Below are positions 31,456-40,338 of a stretch of DNA of 41,210 nt, piece by piece. The position numbers and the translations under genes were made by a program. The DNA comes from JAVBMP01 sp031552195 (GTDB taxonomy: Bacteria > Desulfobacterota > Desulfovibrionia > Desulfovibrionales > Desulfovibrionaceae). Within the stretch, counting starts at the first letter, position 1. Each line of letters opens with the position of its first letter. The notes below the pieces were generated by a model that did not search any database, was not told the DNA's origin, and was given only the letters and a program-made list of their open reading frames with translations. The stretch lies in assembly GCA_031552195.1 (NCBI GenBank), contig JAVBMT010000008.1:1-41210 (forward strand), in the 5' to 3' direction.

Positions 31456-33435
31456 CTAAATCAACAATTCCGGCAACCAGGTGGCCAGTTGCGGGAAAAT
31501 CGTCAAGAGTATGATGGTAAGGAACATCATAGCTACAAACGGAAGTATGTACTTGAATATCTGCGCCATAGGCGGGGTGTTGGGCATGCCGGCGATGGCG
31601 AATACGACCACGCCCATCGGCGGAGTGATCTGCCCCATCTCCATAAGAATTACCGTTACGACGCCGAACCATATCGGGTCGAACCCAAGTTGCTGCACAG
31701 TCGGGAAAATGGCCGGAAGGGTCAGTAGAATCATGGGCACAACGTTCATCAGGCAGCCCAGAATAACGTAAAGCATTACGATGGCGGCGAAAATGGTGTA
31801 CTTGTTCGAGCCGAGGGAAAGCGTCCATTCGGCAAGCATGAAAGGCAGCCTGGTGTTGGCCAGGAAGTAGCCCAGAAGGTTGACGCCGATAAAGATCAGC
31901 ATGAGTCTGCTGGTCATTCCCGCGGTTACCTTAAGGGAGTGTATGAAACCTTCAAAGCTCAGTTTGCGGCGTATGACGGCATAAACGATAGTGCCTACCG
32001 CGCCCACGGCCCCGCCTTCAGTCGGGCTGAACGTTCCGCTTAAAATTCCGCCTATAATCAGAACTATCAACATGAGCATCGGAATGATCCCGATGATGGA
32101 TCTGAACTTTTCGTTCCAGCTGTGCTTTTCGCCGCGCGGAGCCAGGGCGGGCCACTTCAGGGCCATAAGCACGATAATGAGCCCGAACAGGAACGCCAGG
32201 ATAATTCCGGGTATAATCCCGGCGATGAACAGCTTGCCGATGGATTCTTCCGTTACGATCGCGTACATGATGAAACCGAGGCTGGGCGGGATAAGAATGC
32301 CCAAAGTGCCGCCGGAAGCCAGGGCGGAACAGCCGAGGCCCAGGTTGTAGTTGCGTTTTTGCATTTCCGGCAGGGCCACGGAGGTCATGGTCATGGCGGT
32401 AGCCAGGGAATCGCCGCAAATGGCGGCGAAACCGGTGCATCCGGCAACCCCGGCCACGGCGATGCCGCCGGGCAGGCGGCCCAGCCAGATGCTGGCCGCG
32501 TTGAACATTTCAGAACTGATGCCGGCGCAAAGGGCCACTTCACCCATAAGCACGAACATGGGCACCACGGTCATGATGAAAGAGAGGCAGGTATGGCTGG
32601 GGCCGCTGCTCAGGAAGCTCAGGGCCACAGTGGCGTTAGGCATGATGATGATCAGTCCGAGCACGCCGGTAATGCCCATGGCGAAGCCTATAGGCATGCG
32701 CAGCAGCAAAATCACCAGCAGGGATATTACCACCAGCCAGCCGGCCATGGCCAGGTCGCCGGCCATGGCGGTTCCGCTCAGCCAGAAGGGCACGGCCATC
32801 ATGGCGAAGGCCAGCCCGGTGAAAACCGCCATGCCTATGAATTGCTTGCTGGCTATTATATCCAGCAGGGCGTCCATCGTCTGTTTCAGTATGCAAAGGC
32901 AGAGAACCAGTGAACCCAAAGAGGCGACAAGGAAGAAAGGCCAGTAGGGCAGGAAGAGGTCCGGGGTCATTTCCATGGCCGTATATTTGTCTATCGTGCT
33001 CTCAAACATGAAGAAGGTCATGACCAGGGAGAAGGTTCCCATAAGCGAGGTATGGAAAAAAGCCAGGTCATTTTTGAGCCATATGGGGAAATGGTCGTAT
33101 AACAAGTCAACCCGGATATGGCCGCCTTCAATTTTAGCCCAGCCCAGCCCGGCAAACACCATGAGCAGCATCAGTATTTCTTCAATTTCAATAACGCCCG
33201 GCAGGGCGCCGTTCGCGAAAAAGCGCAGCAGTACGTCAGCCGTTATGGGTATCATCATGATGAATACAGCCAAGACGGAAATGAAAAACATTTTTTTAGC
33301 CAAAAAATGGGTGATTTTTCCGTACATCAGTATCCAGAAACGTATTTTTTCCAACAAAGACCATTCACGCAAAGAAAGGGTTATTTCGCCTGATATGACT
33401 TCAGGTAAAGCGCAACGTTTGCATTCTGTTTCCAT
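31456..33435 (-). CDS. TRAP transporter fused small and large permease (DctQM)
   Basis: The 659-aa protein joins a four-helix DctQ part (about residues 35-210, with IEIEEILMLLMVFAGLGWAK, the DctQ signature region) to a 12-helix DctM part (about 225-659, with FAAICGDSLATAMTMTSVALP, GTLGILIPPSLGFIMYA and MEMGQITPPMGV). TRAP systems use ion gradients to import organic acids captured by a periplasmic DctP. No DctP gene lies in the window, so the substrate is unknown. AGGAG lies 7 nt before the ATG at 33435. The soluble N-terminal 35 residues contain two cysteines and are unusual for DctQ. The gene stands alone, with about 480 nt of non-coding DNA upstream. Confidence 0.94.
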   Translation of the reverse strand: METECKRCALPEVISGEITLSLREWSLLEKIRFWILMYGKITHFLAKKMFFISVLAVFIMMIPITADVLLRFFANGALPGVIEIEEILMLLMVFAGLGWAKIEGGHIRVDLLYDHFPIWLKNDLAFFHTSLMGTFSLVMTFFMFESTIDKYTAMEMTPDLFLPYWPFFLVASLGSLVLCLCILKQTMDALLDIIASKQFIGMAVFTGLAFAMMAVPFWLSGTAMAGDLAMAGWLVVISLLVILLLRMPIGFAMGITGVLGLIIIMPNATVALSFLSSGPSHTCLSFIMTVVPMFVLMGEVALCAGISSEMFNAASIWLGRLPGGIAVAGVAGCTGFAAICGDSLATAMTMTSVALPEMQKRNYNLGLGCSALASGGTLGILIPPSLGFIMYAIVTEESIGKLFIAGIIPGIILAFLFGLIIVLMALKWPALAPRGEKHSWNEKFRSIIGIIPMLMLIVLIIGGILSGTFSPTEGGAVGAVGTIVYAVIRRKLSFEGFIHSLKVTAGMTSRLMLIFIGVNLLGYFLANTRLPFMLAEWTLSLGSNKYTIFAAIVMLYVILGCLMNVVPMILLTLPAIFPTVQQLGFDPIWFGVVTVILMEMGQITPPMGVVVFAIAGMPNTPPMAQIFKYILPFVAMMFLTIILLTIFPQLATWLPELLI

Positions 33436-33911
33436 GTCTTAACTCCTGGCGTTAGACAATTGTTTCTAGAGCAATTAAGTTTTAAAAATATCTTTAATAT
33501 CGCCTTGTTATGGCATTTTAACTTTGACTTTTTATCTGTGCCTTTTGCGTTCTGTGATTGTTCCTAGCGAAAAGAAGACAGCTCAAAGCCTTTTTTCTTT
33601 AATCGCAAAGGGAAGCCCTTTTGCTGAAGGCACGCTGAACTCTCCGCTTGCGCGTAGCCGGGTGTTCTAAAGGCAAGGGTTCGCGGACTTCAGCGCATAC
33701 GTTCAAAGCATGAAATATCTAACTGACGCCACGCCGCCCGTTCGGGGAGATTGCCGCGTGACCGTCAAAGTATTTCAATATCGTGAAATACGCTGAAGAA
33801 AGCCCTGGTGGAACAACCGTTATCAAGTGGCCTGCGCGGCTGAGTTGCAGCCCGGATCAAAGCCGTTCACGCTGAAGGCCGGAAAAAACGCAGAGGCTGT
33901 GCGGTTGTTTT
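33436..33911. other. 476-nt region upstream of the TRAP gene, possible decayed gene
   Basis: The half next to the TRAP gene (33450-33600) is A/T-rich and probably holds its promoter, although no good -35/-10 pair is seen. In the other half, a plus-strand frame stays open from 33671 to 33931, broken only by one TGA at 33794. Both sides of that TGA read like plausible protein, including a segment KPWWNNRYQVACAAE. No family is recognised. It may be the remnant of a lost gene. Confidence 0.35.
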
Positions 33912-34316
33912 TCAGGAGTCGGAGGTGTCTTTGAGCTTTTGATAACCGGCGCCTTCAAGCTTCAGGATGATAGAGGCGTGAAACAGGCTGGTCGCTATGC
34001 GCCAGCGTTCACGCTCCGCGCCGTCAAGCTCTATGGCGAAGGATGGGTGAAGGAAATTGGTATCGTGTGTTTGGAGGAGGGAAGAAAAACGTTCGTTAAA
34101 GGGTGAAACGCGTCCGGCGCTTTGCGGCAGCCGAATTCTCGGCTGGCATAGAGCGTAACGCTGGGCGTCGCCCGCGTGGCCGGTTGTCAGGTTGGCCGTT
34201 TCTTCCGCTTGAAACTGTTTTACGGAATCAAGCGCGAAGGCGGAATTCAGCCCAAGGCCGCCCGCCAGGCACAAGACCAGGAAAAACAGTGTTCTTGAAA
34301 GATAACGCCAATTCAT
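33912..34316 (-). CDS. small exported protein of unknown function
   Basis: The 134-aa protein starts MNWRYLSRTLFFLVLC and has a signal peptide ending near SAFA at about residue 29. The mature 105 residues carry no recognised domain. They include a segment with FAIELDGAERERWRIATSL and one pair of short helices. I chose the ATG at 34316, preceded by GAGG. An upstream ATG at 34367 would put 17 residues before the signal peptide. The surrounding region is poorly packed with genes. Confidence 0.6.
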   Translation of the reverse strand: MNWRYLSRTLFFLVLCLAGGLGLNSAFALDSVKQFQAEETANLTTGHAGDAQRYALCQPRIRLPQSAGRVSPFNERFSSLLQTHDTNFLHPSFAIELDGAERERWRIATSLFHASIILKLEGAGYQKLKDTSDS

Positions 34317-34476
34317 AAATAAAAAAACCTCAATGCAGATAAACCGCTGATGTAAAAATGCTTGCACTTAATTTCACTAATAGACTGTTTGCTTACCGCT
34401 TGTCAAGCCGTACGGCGGAATTTGGAGCGTTTTTTACGGAACCGGCTCGCGGGCGCGGAAATCCTCTTCCAGCTTT

Positions 34477-34824
34477 TTACCATTCATGGAAAATAACGAA
34501 GGCCGCGGCAACTATCAGGCCGAATCCCAGCACATAGTTCCATTTGAGTTCTTCGCCGAGATAAAAAACCGAAAAGGCCATGAAAACGCTTAAAGACAGC
34601 ACTTCCTGAATGGTTTTCAGTTCCGCGGCGTTAAAATGGCCGAAACCGTACCGGTTGGCCGGAACCTGCAGGCAATATTCAAAAAATGCGATGCCCCAGC
34701 TTATTAATACTACCCGCCATAGCGAAACGGAAGGGAATTTCAGGTGGCCGTACCAGGCGGCCGTCATGAAAATATTTGAACAAAGCAGCAGGGTTACGGT
34801 GATTACGGGTATGGGAAGGTTCAT
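34477..34824 (-). CDS. DUF486-family (DMT superfamily) membrane protein
   Basis: The 115-aa protein has four membrane helices and the DUF486 pattern: MTAAWYGHLKF in the first loop, SWGIAFFEYCLQVPANRYG in the middle, then KTIQEVLSLSVFMAFSVFYL and LKWNYVLGFGLIVAAAFVIF at the end. It is the small drug/metabolite-transporter type, half the size of an EamA protein. Its substrate is unknown. No operon partner is obvious. The next minus-strand gene upstream starts 99 nt away. Confidence 0.88.
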   Translation of the reverse strand: MNLPIPVITVTLLLCSNIFMTAAWYGHLKFPSVSLWRVVLISWGIAFFEYCLQVPANRYGFGHFNAAELKTIQEVLSLSVFMAFSVFYLGEELKWNYVLGFGLIVAAAFVIFHEW

Positions 34825-34923
34825 ATCGGCCTCTCGGCAATGGCTTGGCTAAAAAATCCGATTTCGTTTTTGCGGTGTTTGCCGCGCATCCGTCATACCG
34901 GTATATTTTCAGATTGAAATGTT

Positions 34924-35916
34924 TTAATCACGCCATCCGGAAAAGCGCTTCCAGAGGTGAATGCGCGCCTGGCCGGCTTTGTACAGCAAAAGGCGAGGGG
35001 CGGTTGCGCGCCTTTTCAGCTTTTCATTGACGCGCAGGGCGTCTTCCAGCATGGCGTTCCAGGCGGCGCACACGGCGGCGTCGCTGAACTCCACGGCCCG
35101 GCGAAAGCCGTTGTCCGCCATGGCGGAGTAAATATCCGGGTTTTCCTGCAGATAGCTCACCGCTTTAATAATTTCTTTCCCGTCATTCACTTCCAGGTAA
35201 TCCAGCGGGCTTTGCCGCAGTTCCGTATAAGCGGCCTCCCGTCCAAGCAGGGCCGGAACTCCGGCCAGCCATGCGTTTACAAGCTTGCTGGCCGGTTTAG
35301 TCTTTTCCACGGCTTTGGGGAGCTTTCTCCAGGCCAGGACCAGATCCACATCGGAATAATCGTGCCATTCTCCGGCCTTGCGCCAAATTGCCCTCACTCC
35401 GAGAGCGGCGAGGTCTGAAAGGAATTCCCGGTCTTGAAAGAACGGCGGAACATACTTCTGGTCGCCCATGAAGGCGATTGAGCGTATGTCCCGGCCGCGC
35501 GACGCATTTCGCGGAATAAGCCCGTCTTGCGTCCAAAGCGGTATAAAGCGCTTGCGCGGAAGACGCTGCGAAGCTTTGTTCTGAACGATGGCAATATCGG
35601 CCAGAGGAGGAGAAGGGCGGTCAGCTTGCACTACAACCGCGAAGCATTCATGCACGCCAAGGTCGGACCTGGCGTGTTCGTAGTGGAAAACGCAGACCTC
35701 GCCCGGAACGGCCCGCGTTGCAAGTTTAGGGTTGAAACCGCCCCGGTGTTGCAGAAGCAGCGACCATGTCTTGAGCACCCAACAATCGATGCCGATGTGA
35801 AAATCAGGGCGGAGCAGGGCCGGGTCGGCTTCTTGCCCGGAGTCAAGCAGGCCCGCCAATTCCGGCTGCTGGCGCCGTAAATGTTTTTGCGCTACAACAA
35901 AATAGACATTGCGCAT
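34924..35916 (-). CDS. glycosyltransferase-like protein (GT-B type, unassigned)
   Basis: The 330-aa protein has no membrane helix. The second half resembles the donor-binding domain of GT-B glycosyltransferases: DLVLAWRK, then KPASKLVNAWLAGVPALLG near residues 240-258, ELRQSPLDYLEVND and a helix on ISAMADNGFRRAVEFSDA-like sequence. The first half contains FHIGIDCWVLKTWSLL and VFHYEHARSD. The nucleotide sugar and acceptor are unknown. The C-terminus is basic. The start may be the ATG at 35916 or a GTG at 35931. It lies divergent from the gluQ operon. Confidence 0.72.
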   Translation of the reverse strand: MRNVYFVVAQKHLRRQQPELAGLLDSGQEADPALLRPDFHIGIDCWVLKTWSLLLQHRGGFNPKLATRAVPGEVCVFHYEHARSDLGVHECFAVVVQADRPSPPLADIAIVQNKASQRLPRKRFIPLWTQDGLIPRNASRGRDIRSIAFMGDQKYVPPFFQDREFLSDLAALGVRAIWRKAGEWHDYSDVDLVLAWRKLPKAVEKTKPASKLVNAWLAGVPALLGREAAYTELRQSPLDYLEVNDGKEIIKAVSYLQENPDIYSAMADNGFRRAVEFSDAAVCAAWNAMLEDALRVNEKLKRRATAPRLLLYKAGQARIHLWKRFSGWRD

Positions 35917-36056
35917 TTCAGTAGTGACCACCGGCAGGTATAAAGTGATGCCCGGAGGGCAAACGCGGGAAAGCCCGGCCTGTTCACGCTTGTCTGTTCA
36001 TAGCAAGTTGCGGGCCGCCGGGCAAGCGTCTCTCTTGCGTTTTCGCCATTCCGCGC

Positions 36057-36084
36057 TTGCCTTGAGGGTTCAAGTGGTTATATT
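36057..36084 (+). promoter_or_regulatory. sigma70-type promoter of the gluQ-miaA operon
   Basis: A -35 TTGCCT (36057-36062), a 16-nt spacer and a -10 TATATT (36079-36084, five of six consensus bases) lie about 85 nt before the gluQ ATG. Confidence 0.65.
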
Positions 36085-36169
36085 GACACAGGCGGCGCGC
36101 TTGGCGGCAAAAGCGGAGCGCCCTGCAGGCAGCTTCATATTACAAATCACAAGCGGAGCGGCGGCGGAT

Positions 36170-37177
36170 ATGCTACGCGGAAGAATAGCCCCCAGCCCGA
36201 CGGGTTTCCTGCACCTTGGCAACGCCTGGGCCTTTCTTCTGGCCTGGCTTGGCGTCAGGGTCGCCGGGGGCGAGCTTGTATTACGCATTGAAGATATCGA
36301 TCCTCAACGCTCCAGATCTGAATTCACCGAAGCGCTGATTGAAGATTTGCGCTGGCTGGGCCTTGACTGGGATGAAGGGCCTGATGTCGGCGGGCCTTAC
36401 GGGCCTTATGCGCAAAGCGCCCGTTTGGGCGAATATGCCGGCGCGGTGAAAGATTTTCTTGCCAGAGGCCTGGCTTATCCATGCTATTGCACGCGTAAAG
36501 AATTGCGCGGCCTGGGCGGAGCGCCGCAAGCCGGAGACGAGCACGAAACCCCTTATTCCGGGCTGTGCCGTGGGCTTTCGAGCCTTGAAAGGGCGGAAAA
36601 AGAGGCGGCAGGAAGGCGCGCCGCCATAAGGATGCGTTTTCCGGAAGAACTTTATGCGCGAACCATGCGCTTTACCGATATGGCGCTTGGCCCGCAAACC
36701 CTTTCATCCGGGCGTTACGGAGCGGATTTCGCCATACAGCGCTCGGACGGGGTTTTCGCCTATCAGCTGGCGGCAAGCCTTGACGACATCGCCATGGGCA
36801 TAACCCAGGTTCTGCGGGGGGCTGATATCTTGCAAAGCACGCCCAGGCAATTGCTTTTTTTTGCCCTGTCAGGGGCCAATCCGCCGGAGTATGGCCACAT
36901 ACCGTTGCTTTGCGACCATGCCGGAGAGCGCCTGGCCAAACGCCACGCCGCGCTGGCTTTGCGCGAACTGCGTTTGTCAGGGGTAAGTCCGCAAAGCGTT
37001 GTAGGGTTCCTGGCTTTTCACGGCGGCCTTGCGGACAGTCTTCAGCCCCTGTCTTGCCGTGAGCTGCTCGAACATTACGCGGGTTTTGAAGACAAAAAAC
37101 TCATATTCAGGCGCTTGCCGCCCCAAATGCCACTGTTGCCGCCGGACGTCGCGCGGCAACTTGAAAAACTGCGCTAA
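36170..37177 (+). CDS. gluQ: glutamyl-Q tRNA(Asp) synthetase
   Basis: The 335-aa enzyme activates glutamate and attaches it to queuosine at position 34 of tRNA(Asp). It looks like the catalytic half of a glutamyl-tRNA synthetase without an anticodon-binding domain. Motifs seen: RIAPSPTGFLHLGNA near residues 4-18 (HIGH-type), LVLRIEDIDPQRSR near 39-52, the zinc site C105-Y-C107 with Y129-x3-C133, and RLAKRH near 255 in place of KMSKS. I chose the ATG at 36170, with GGAG 11 nt upstream. A longer in-frame reading from 35909 has no family support. miaA follows after 13 nt, so both are tRNA-modification genes in one operon. Confidence 0.94.
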   Translation: MLRGRIAPSPTGFLHLGNAWAFLLAWLGVRVAGGELVLRIEDIDPQRSRSEFTEALIEDLRWLGLDWDEGPDVGGPYGPYAQSARLGEYAGAVKDFLARGLAYPCYCTRKELRGLGGAPQAGDEHETPYSGLCRGLSSLERAEKEAAGRRAAIRMRFPEELYARTMRFTDMALGPQTLSSGRYGADFAIQRSDGVFAYQLAASLDDIAMGITQVLRGADILQSTPRQLLFFALSGANPPEYGHIPLLCDHAGERLAKRHAALALRELRLSGVSPQSVVGFLAFHGGLADSLQPLSCRELLEHYAGFEDKKLIFRRLPPQMPLLPPDVARQLEKLR

Positions 37178-37190
37178 AGCATTCCATCGT

Positions 37191-38132
37191 ATGAATCAGA
37201 CGCCTTTAATATGCATAATGGGGCCGACCGGGTGCGGCAAGAGCGGGTTGGCCCTTGGCCTGGCTCAGGATTTTCCGGCGTCCGGCGGGCGGCCGGTTTG
37301 CGTCATAAACGCCGATTCACGCCAGGTTTACCGCGATTTTCCCCTGATTACGGCCCAGCCGGACGCGTCTGAGCAAAATGTATGCCCGCACCACCTTTAC
37401 GGTTTTTTACCCTCGGAAAGCAAAATGAGCGCCGGAAATTACGCCGTAATGGCGGCCGAAGTTATCGCAAGAAGCCACGCTCAGGGTTTTTTGCCGATTT
37501 TGGTGGGCGGAACCGGCCTTTACATCAAAAGCCTGCTGGAAGGCATCGCCCCGATTCCCCCGGTTGAGGCGGCCATAAGCCGGCGTTGGCAGGAAAGGGC
37601 GGACGCGGAAGGGGCCCCGGCCCTGCACCGCCTTTTAAGCGAGCACGACCCGCTCTATGCCGCCAAAATTCATCCTAATGACCGGCAGCGCGTTACCCGC
37701 GCCCTTGAAGTGCTTGAGGGAACCGGCAAGGCGTTCAGCTGGTGGCATGCCCAAACCGCTGGTTCCTGCCCGTATGACGTTTTGAAGATAGGCGTTGGCC
37801 TGCCGCTTGAGGAGTTGACGCCGCTGCTGGGCGCGCGCATAGATAAAATGCTGGCTCGGGGCGCGCTGGAGGAAGCTTCCGTCGCGCGCGAACTGTGCGG
37901 GGACGCCAAAGCGCCGGGCTGGTCGGGCATAGGCTGCGCCGAACTTTATCAATACCTGGCCGGGGAAATAAGCCTGGACGAATGCCGCGAACTGTGGCTG
38001 AACCACACACGGGCTTACGCCAAACGCCAGCTTACCTGGTTCAAGGGGCAGGAAACGCTGGAATGGGTGCGGCCTGATGCGGGCCCCCTGGTGAAACTTG
38101 TTCCCGGGCTTGAAAAATATTTAGTAAATTGA
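37191..38132 (+). CDS. miaA: tRNA dimethylallyltransferase
   Basis: The 313-aa enzyme adds a dimethylallyl group to N6 of A37 in tRNAs reading UNN codons. The P-loop GPTGCGKS is at residues 11-18. It is followed by NADSRQVYRD with the catalytic-region aspartate, then GGTGLYIKSLL near 105 and YAKRQLTWFKGQ near the C-terminus. The ATG at 37191 gives the standard length, and longer reading overlaps gluQ. The gene is 13 nt after gluQ. It is followed by a 16-bp hairpin at 38153-38197. Confidence 0.95.
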   Translation: MNQTPLICIMGPTGCGKSGLALGLAQDFPASGGRPVCVINADSRQVYRDFPLITAQPDASEQNVCPHHLYGFLPSESKMSAGNYAVMAAEVIARSHAQGFLPILVGGTGLYIKSLLEGIAPIPPVEAAISRRWQERADAEGAPALHRLLSEHDPLYAAKIHPNDRQRVTRALEVLEGTGKAFSWWHAQTAGSCPYDVLKIGVGLPLEELTPLLGARIDKMLARGALEEASVARELCGDAKAPGWSGIGCAELYQYLAGEISLDECRELWLNHTRAYAKRQLTWFKGQETLEWVRPDAGPLVKLVPGLEKYLVN

Positions 38133-38152
38133 AGATGTTTTTTGGCTCTGCA

Positions 38153-38197
38153 CGCACAAACGGCGGGCGCGTTTTTCAGCGGCCCGCCGTTTGTGCG
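38153..38197. terminator. 16-bp hairpin between miaA and the aquaporin gene
   Basis: CGCACAAACGGCGGGC (38153-38168) pairs perfectly with 38182-38197 around a 13-nt loop. It lies between two convergent genes. The T run after the stem on the plus strand is short (CTTTA), and on the minus strand there is none, but the stem is strong and probably ends both transcripts. Confidence 0.65.
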
Positions 38198-38217
38198 CTT
38201 TATGGCCGGAAGCGGAT

Positions 38218-38883
38218 TCAGCCGTTATTCTTGGTGAGCTTGAATGCGGCGAACGCAAGAACGGAACCGGCCAGAGGGGCGACCAGGAAGAGCCAGAGCT
38301 GCTGCATGGGAACGCCGCCGGCCAGAAGGGCCGGGCCGAAGCTGCGGGCCGGGTTGACGGAGGTTCCGGTAAGCGGAATGCCGATAATATGCACAAAGGC
38401 CAGGGTAAGGCCTATGACTATTCCGGCAACGCTGGCCTTGCCGCTGTCTGATGTAACGCCGAGAATAGTAAAGATGAAGATGAAGGTCAGAACGGTTTCC
38501 ACCGCGAACGCGCCGGGAACGCCAAGGTTTCCGAAGCCGTTGGAGCCGAGGCCGCCTGTGAGGTCAACTCCTTTGGTGACGGAAAGATATTTCAGCAGGG
38601 CCGCTCCGGCCAGCGCTCCGGCAAACTGGGCCGCCAGGTAAACGGCGAATTCAATCGTGCTCATTTTACGGTTGAGCAGCATGGCCAGGGAAACGGCCGG
38701 GTTAATGTGGCAGCCGGATACATTGCCGATGACGTAGGCCATGGCCACAATGGAGAGGCCGAAAGCCATGGCTACGGCAAAGTGCCCGCCGTTCGGCTCG
38801 CAACCCAGAAACACGGCGCTTCCGCAGCCTACAAAAACCAGAACGGCGGTTCCGATAAATTCCGCAATAAATTTTTTACTCAC
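38218..38883 (-). CDS. aqpZ: aquaporin (MIP family, AqpZ type)
   Basis: The 221-aa inner-membrane channel has six helices and two half-helices with the NPA signatures: HINPAVS near residues 59-65 and SVNPARS near 175-181. The selectivity segment GTSVNPARSFGPALL and the length fit water-specific aquaporins rather than glycerol facilitators, which usually have an insertion. The GTG start at 38883 has GAGG 8 nt upstream. It forms a homotetramer with a pore in each subunit. No other transport gene is linked. Confidence 0.95.
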   Translation of the reverse strand: MSKKFIAEFIGTAVLVFVGCGSAVFLGCEPNGGHFAVAMAFGLSIVAMAYVIGNVSGCHINPAVSLAMLLNRKMSTIEFAVYLAAQFAGALAGAALLKYLSVTKGVDLTGGLGSNGFGNLGVPGAFAVETVLTFIFIFTILGVTSDSGKASVAGIVIGLTLAFVHIIGIPLTGTSVNPARSFGPALLAGGVPMQQLWLFLVAPLAGSVLAFAAFKLTKNNG

Positions 38884-39265
38884 AATATCAACCTCATATA
38901 AATTAGTTTTGTTGGTTCATGCCGAAATATGGCCGGCAGTAACTCGCCGGCGCCCGTTTAAGCACATCAATATGATTGAAATCTTTTAATGTTTTATGGA
39001 GAAAATGTATAGACTTTTCTGATAAAAAAGCGACGGAGGTATATAATTTTCCGAGCGGATCCGGTTTGAAAAGCAATGAAAATTTTTCCGGAATGTTCCT
39101 TTTCTGAAGCCCTGAAAATTTTTTAACCCGCCCCCCCCACGCCATCAGATGAATGCCGGAGCAATGTGCGGTTGACCTTTGCGGCCGGTCTGGATATATT
39201 AAATAAGAAATTCTGTTTTCGCAGCATTATAGATAAAAAAGGCATTATTAATAAAGGAAAAGAAT
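38884..39265. other. 382-nt divergent region between aquaporin and BON genes
   Basis: It holds the BON-gene promoter at 39172-39200. A second possible plus-strand promoter has TATAAT at 39042-39047 with CTGATA 17 nt upstream. A minus-strand open frame of 80 codons here has no protein character and is not called. An aquaporin promoter is expected but not clear. Confidence 0.5.
39172..39200 (+). promoter_or_regulatory. sigma70-type promoter of the BON-domain gene
   Basis: A -35 TTGACC (39172-39177), an exact 17-nt spacer and a -10 TATATT (39195-39200) lie about 60 nt before the ribosome binding site AAAGGA and the ATG at 39266. Confidence 0.75.
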
Positions 39266-40153
39266 ATGAAAAAAACAGTTTGTTCCCTCTTTCTTATTGC
39301 GGCCTCATTATTGTGCGCCTTTCCGCTTCAGGCGGCCTCCAGCACTCTGGGCCAGATCGGAGACGCCGTATCGGGAGCGGTTGAAGACGCCGGATCCGCT
39401 GTGGGCAGCGCGGTTGATAAAGCCGGAGCCGCGGCCAGCCGGGCCGCCGGCAAGACGGGCGCCTATCTTGACGACAGCGCGATAACAGCTGAAATCAAAG
39501 CTGTTTTATTGCGGGAAAAAGGAATAGACAGCGGGGATATTTCCGTTGCCACCACCGGCGGGCATGTAACACTTAACGGCAAGGTGGAGACGAAAGAGCA
39601 GAAATATAAGGCGCTTGGCCTTGTCCATTCTGTGGAAGGCGTTAAATCCGTAAGCTCGAACCTCATCGTCACTGGTGACGGCAAACCGAAAGAGAACAGT
39701 TTTTTTGATGACGTGGCGATTACCGCCGCCGTGAAAAAGGCGCTTTTTGAAGAAAAGGGCATAAACAGCACGGATATTTCCGTGACCACCAGAAACGGAA
39801 TGGTGTACCTGGGCGGAAGCGTGCGCAACGCCGAAGAGCTGGGAAAAGTTCTGAACCTGGTCTGGTCTGTCGAGGGTGTGCGCTCGGTGGAATCAGACCT
39901 GATCATAAGCGGGAAAACCTCCCAAACCGCGGGTGACTACGCAAGCGACGCGGCTGTTACAGCCAGGGTCAAAACCGCCCTGGGCAGCGCGAACGCTTCT
40001 TTTGTAATGAACGTAAGCGTCGAAACCGAAAACGGTGTGACCCGCCTTACCGGCGAGGTCGACAACGAATCAAGCAAGCGCCAGGCCGGCATTATTACTC
40101 AGAATGTTGACGGAGTGCGGCAAGTGGTGAACGACCTTGCAGTAAAAAAATAA
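39266..40153 (+). CDS. periplasmic triple-BON-domain protein (OsmY-like)
   Basis: The 295-aa protein has a signal peptide (FLIAASLLCAFPLQAA, cut near residue 24), an Ala/Gly-rich amphipathic helix (about 30-62), and three BON domains at about residues 70-135, 147-215 and 228-294. Each shows the pattern of short helix, strand pair and VEGV(K/R)SV or VDGVRQV. BON domains bind phospholipids, and OsmY-like proteins guard the envelope under osmotic or other stress. It is a single gene with its own promoter and a very strong terminator, which suggests high, condition-dependent expression. Confidence 0.93.
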   Translation: MKKTVCSLFLIAASLLCAFPLQAASSTLGQIGDAVSGAVEDAGSAVGSAVDKAGAAASRAAGKTGAYLDDSAITAEIKAVLLREKGIDSGDISVATTGGHVTLNGKVETKEQKYKALGLVHSVEGVKSVSSNLIVTGDGKPKENSFFDDVAITAAVKKALFEEKGINSTDISVTTRNGMVYLGGSVRNAEELGKVLNLVWSVEGVRSVESDLIISGKTSQTAGDYASDAAVTARVKTALGSANASFVMNVSVETENGVTRLTGEVDNESSKRQAGIITQNVDGVRQVVNDLAVKK

Positions 40154-40157
40154 ATAA

Positions 40158-40222
40158 GGCTTCAGAAAATAAAAAGAGGCTTGCGGAAGATGCCCGCAAG
40201 CCTCTTTTTATTTTCTGAAGCC
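40158..40222 (+). terminator. 29-bp perfect inverted repeat, terminator of the BON gene
   Basis: Bases 40158-40186 pair with 40194-40222 without a mismatch around a 7-nt loop. The stem begins 5 nt after the stop and contains a central A5/T5 block, so the T tract lies within the 3' arm. It is much longer than a normal terminator stem. It could also stop the minus-strand gene that ends at 40339. Confidence 0.75.
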
Positions 40223-40338
40223 AGCATTTCATCGCGATACGTCGCGGTATGACCGTGAAGATGCCCTTCTGGTGGAGAAAATGTCGGAGGACTGGATGCC
40301 TGACGCTAACCAATGGCATGATCAGCGCCATGATATTG

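Noticed and set aside
33794..33796. In-frame TGA as a selenocysteine codon
   Set aside because: No convincing bacterial SECIS hairpin follows within about 40 nt, and the flanking frame has no known selenoprotein family.
35909..36169. N-terminal extension of gluQ
   Set aside because: The extension precedes the conserved start RIAPSPTG, crosses the promoter and has no family support.
38903..39145. 80-codon open frame on the minus strand
   Set aside because: It lies in the divergent control region, has no ribosome binding site and shows no domain or signal.
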